A stretch of DNA of 12,100 bases from Oscillospiraceae bacterium (lineage in GTDB: Bacteria; Bacillota; Clostridia; UMGS1840; HGM11507). Below, piece after piece: positions 11,890 through 12,100 of this stretch (its first letter is position 1; every line of letters starts with the position of its first letter). The stretch is taken from NCBI GenBank assembly GCA_015068525.1, contig SVKJ01000032.1, forward strand, positions 1 to 12,100. The letters run 5' to 3'. Made by a program: the position numbers and the translations under genes. The notes under the pieces are model-generated. The model did no database searches and was not told the origin of the DNA. It was given only the letters and a program-made list of their open reading frames with translations.

Positions 11890-12100
11890 ATGAAAAGAAT
11901 AATTTCAATGGCAATTTGCCTTATTATGATTTTATCACTTATTCAGTTACCTGCTTTTGCAGATGATACAGGTTAACAATTACAAATTGTTATAATAAAG
12001 GTACAGTCAATGCAGATTATGCCGCAGGAATAATATGTAATTTAGGAGCAGACAGTAATTCGAGTATATACAAAATAACTAATTGTTATAATGTGGGAAG
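11890..12100 (+). pseudogene. Secreted NCYN/GLUG-repeat surface protein, frameshifted and cut by the window edge
   Basis: ATG 11890 is preferred over ATG 11881: AAAGGAGA (11873-11880) lies 9 bp before it. The frame gives a clear signal peptide (MKRIISMAICLIMILSLIQLPAFA, cleavage after AFA) but stops at TAA 11974-11976. One frame back, from 11973, the reading continues to the window end as LTITNCYNKG, then ADYAAGIICN, then a second ITNCYNVG 32 residues later. These are NCYN repeats of the GLUG type found in large extracellular proteins of Firmicutes. Adding one base to the TT at 11973-11974 would join both parts as ADDTG-LTITNCYN. Either the gene is broken by a one-base deletion or the assembly lost a base. 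It would be exported and displayed at the cell surface. Confidence 0.65.

Noticed and set aside
11881..11976. A genuine 28-31-residue secreted peptide
   Set aside because: It is possible but less likely, because NCYN repeats begin right after its stop codon in the next frame and join cleanly with one added base.
11967..11985. Programmed ribosomal frameshift
   Set aside because: There is no slippery heptamer at the junction and no obvious stimulating hairpin or internal Shine-Dalgarno.

Overview
The window is AT-rich DNA from a low-GC Firmicute, most likely an uncultured gut-type Clostridia. The evidence is strong AGGAGG-type ribosome binding sites, sigma-A-like promoters, intrinsic terminators with long T runs, a tRNA 3' end with encoded CCA, and proteins of recognisably clostridial type (RepA_N initiator with its clostridial C-terminal domain, AraC regulators, intracellular glycoside hydrolases). 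No species can be named from sequence alone.

Positions 1-740 are an integration scar with no convincing gene. The minus strand carries the 3' half of a tRNA-Lys(CTT) gene (427-473), directly followed by an intrinsic terminator. About 150 bp further left is a second, shorter copy of the same tRNA tail, also followed by a terminator. To the right lie tandem and spaced short repeats, then a leader hairpin in front of a replication initiator gene. I read the tRNA fragment as one attachment end of an element that extends to the right.

Positions 740-3210 hold element cargo. There is a RepA_N-family initiator whose linker DNA carries 23-bp repeats (a candidate origin inside the gene) and an overlapping small ArpU/sigma-region-4-like regulator. 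A HEPN/MNT toxin-antitoxin pair follows with its own promoter and terminator. No integrase or relaxase lies inside the window, and the other end of the element is not visible.

Positions 3210-4035 are decayed. They hold a perfect 9-bp palindrome, a second inverted repeat, and the remains of an AraC-family regulator on the minus strand.

Positions 4036-11264 are a carbohydrate-use locus: a GH27 alpha-galactosidase-type enzyme with an N-terminal Ig-like domain, a convergent AraC regulator, and a divergent three-gene operon. The operon encodes a GH28-like beta-helix protein, a GH20-like beta-N-acetylhexosaminidase and a Gfo/Idh/MocA protein with GH109-like motifs. None of the enzymes has a signal peptide, so they probably act on imported oligosaccharides. 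The AraC regulator is the obvious candidate to switch on the operon. The mixture of alpha-galactosyl, uronic acid and HexNAc-type activities suggests host or plant complex glycans, but the substrate cannot be fixed from sequence.

Positions 11265-12100 contain an AraC-type sensor domain without its DNA-binding half, with its own promoter. It overlaps the start of a secreted NCYN/GLUG-repeat surface protein, which is interrupted by an apparent one-base frameshift and runs off the window.
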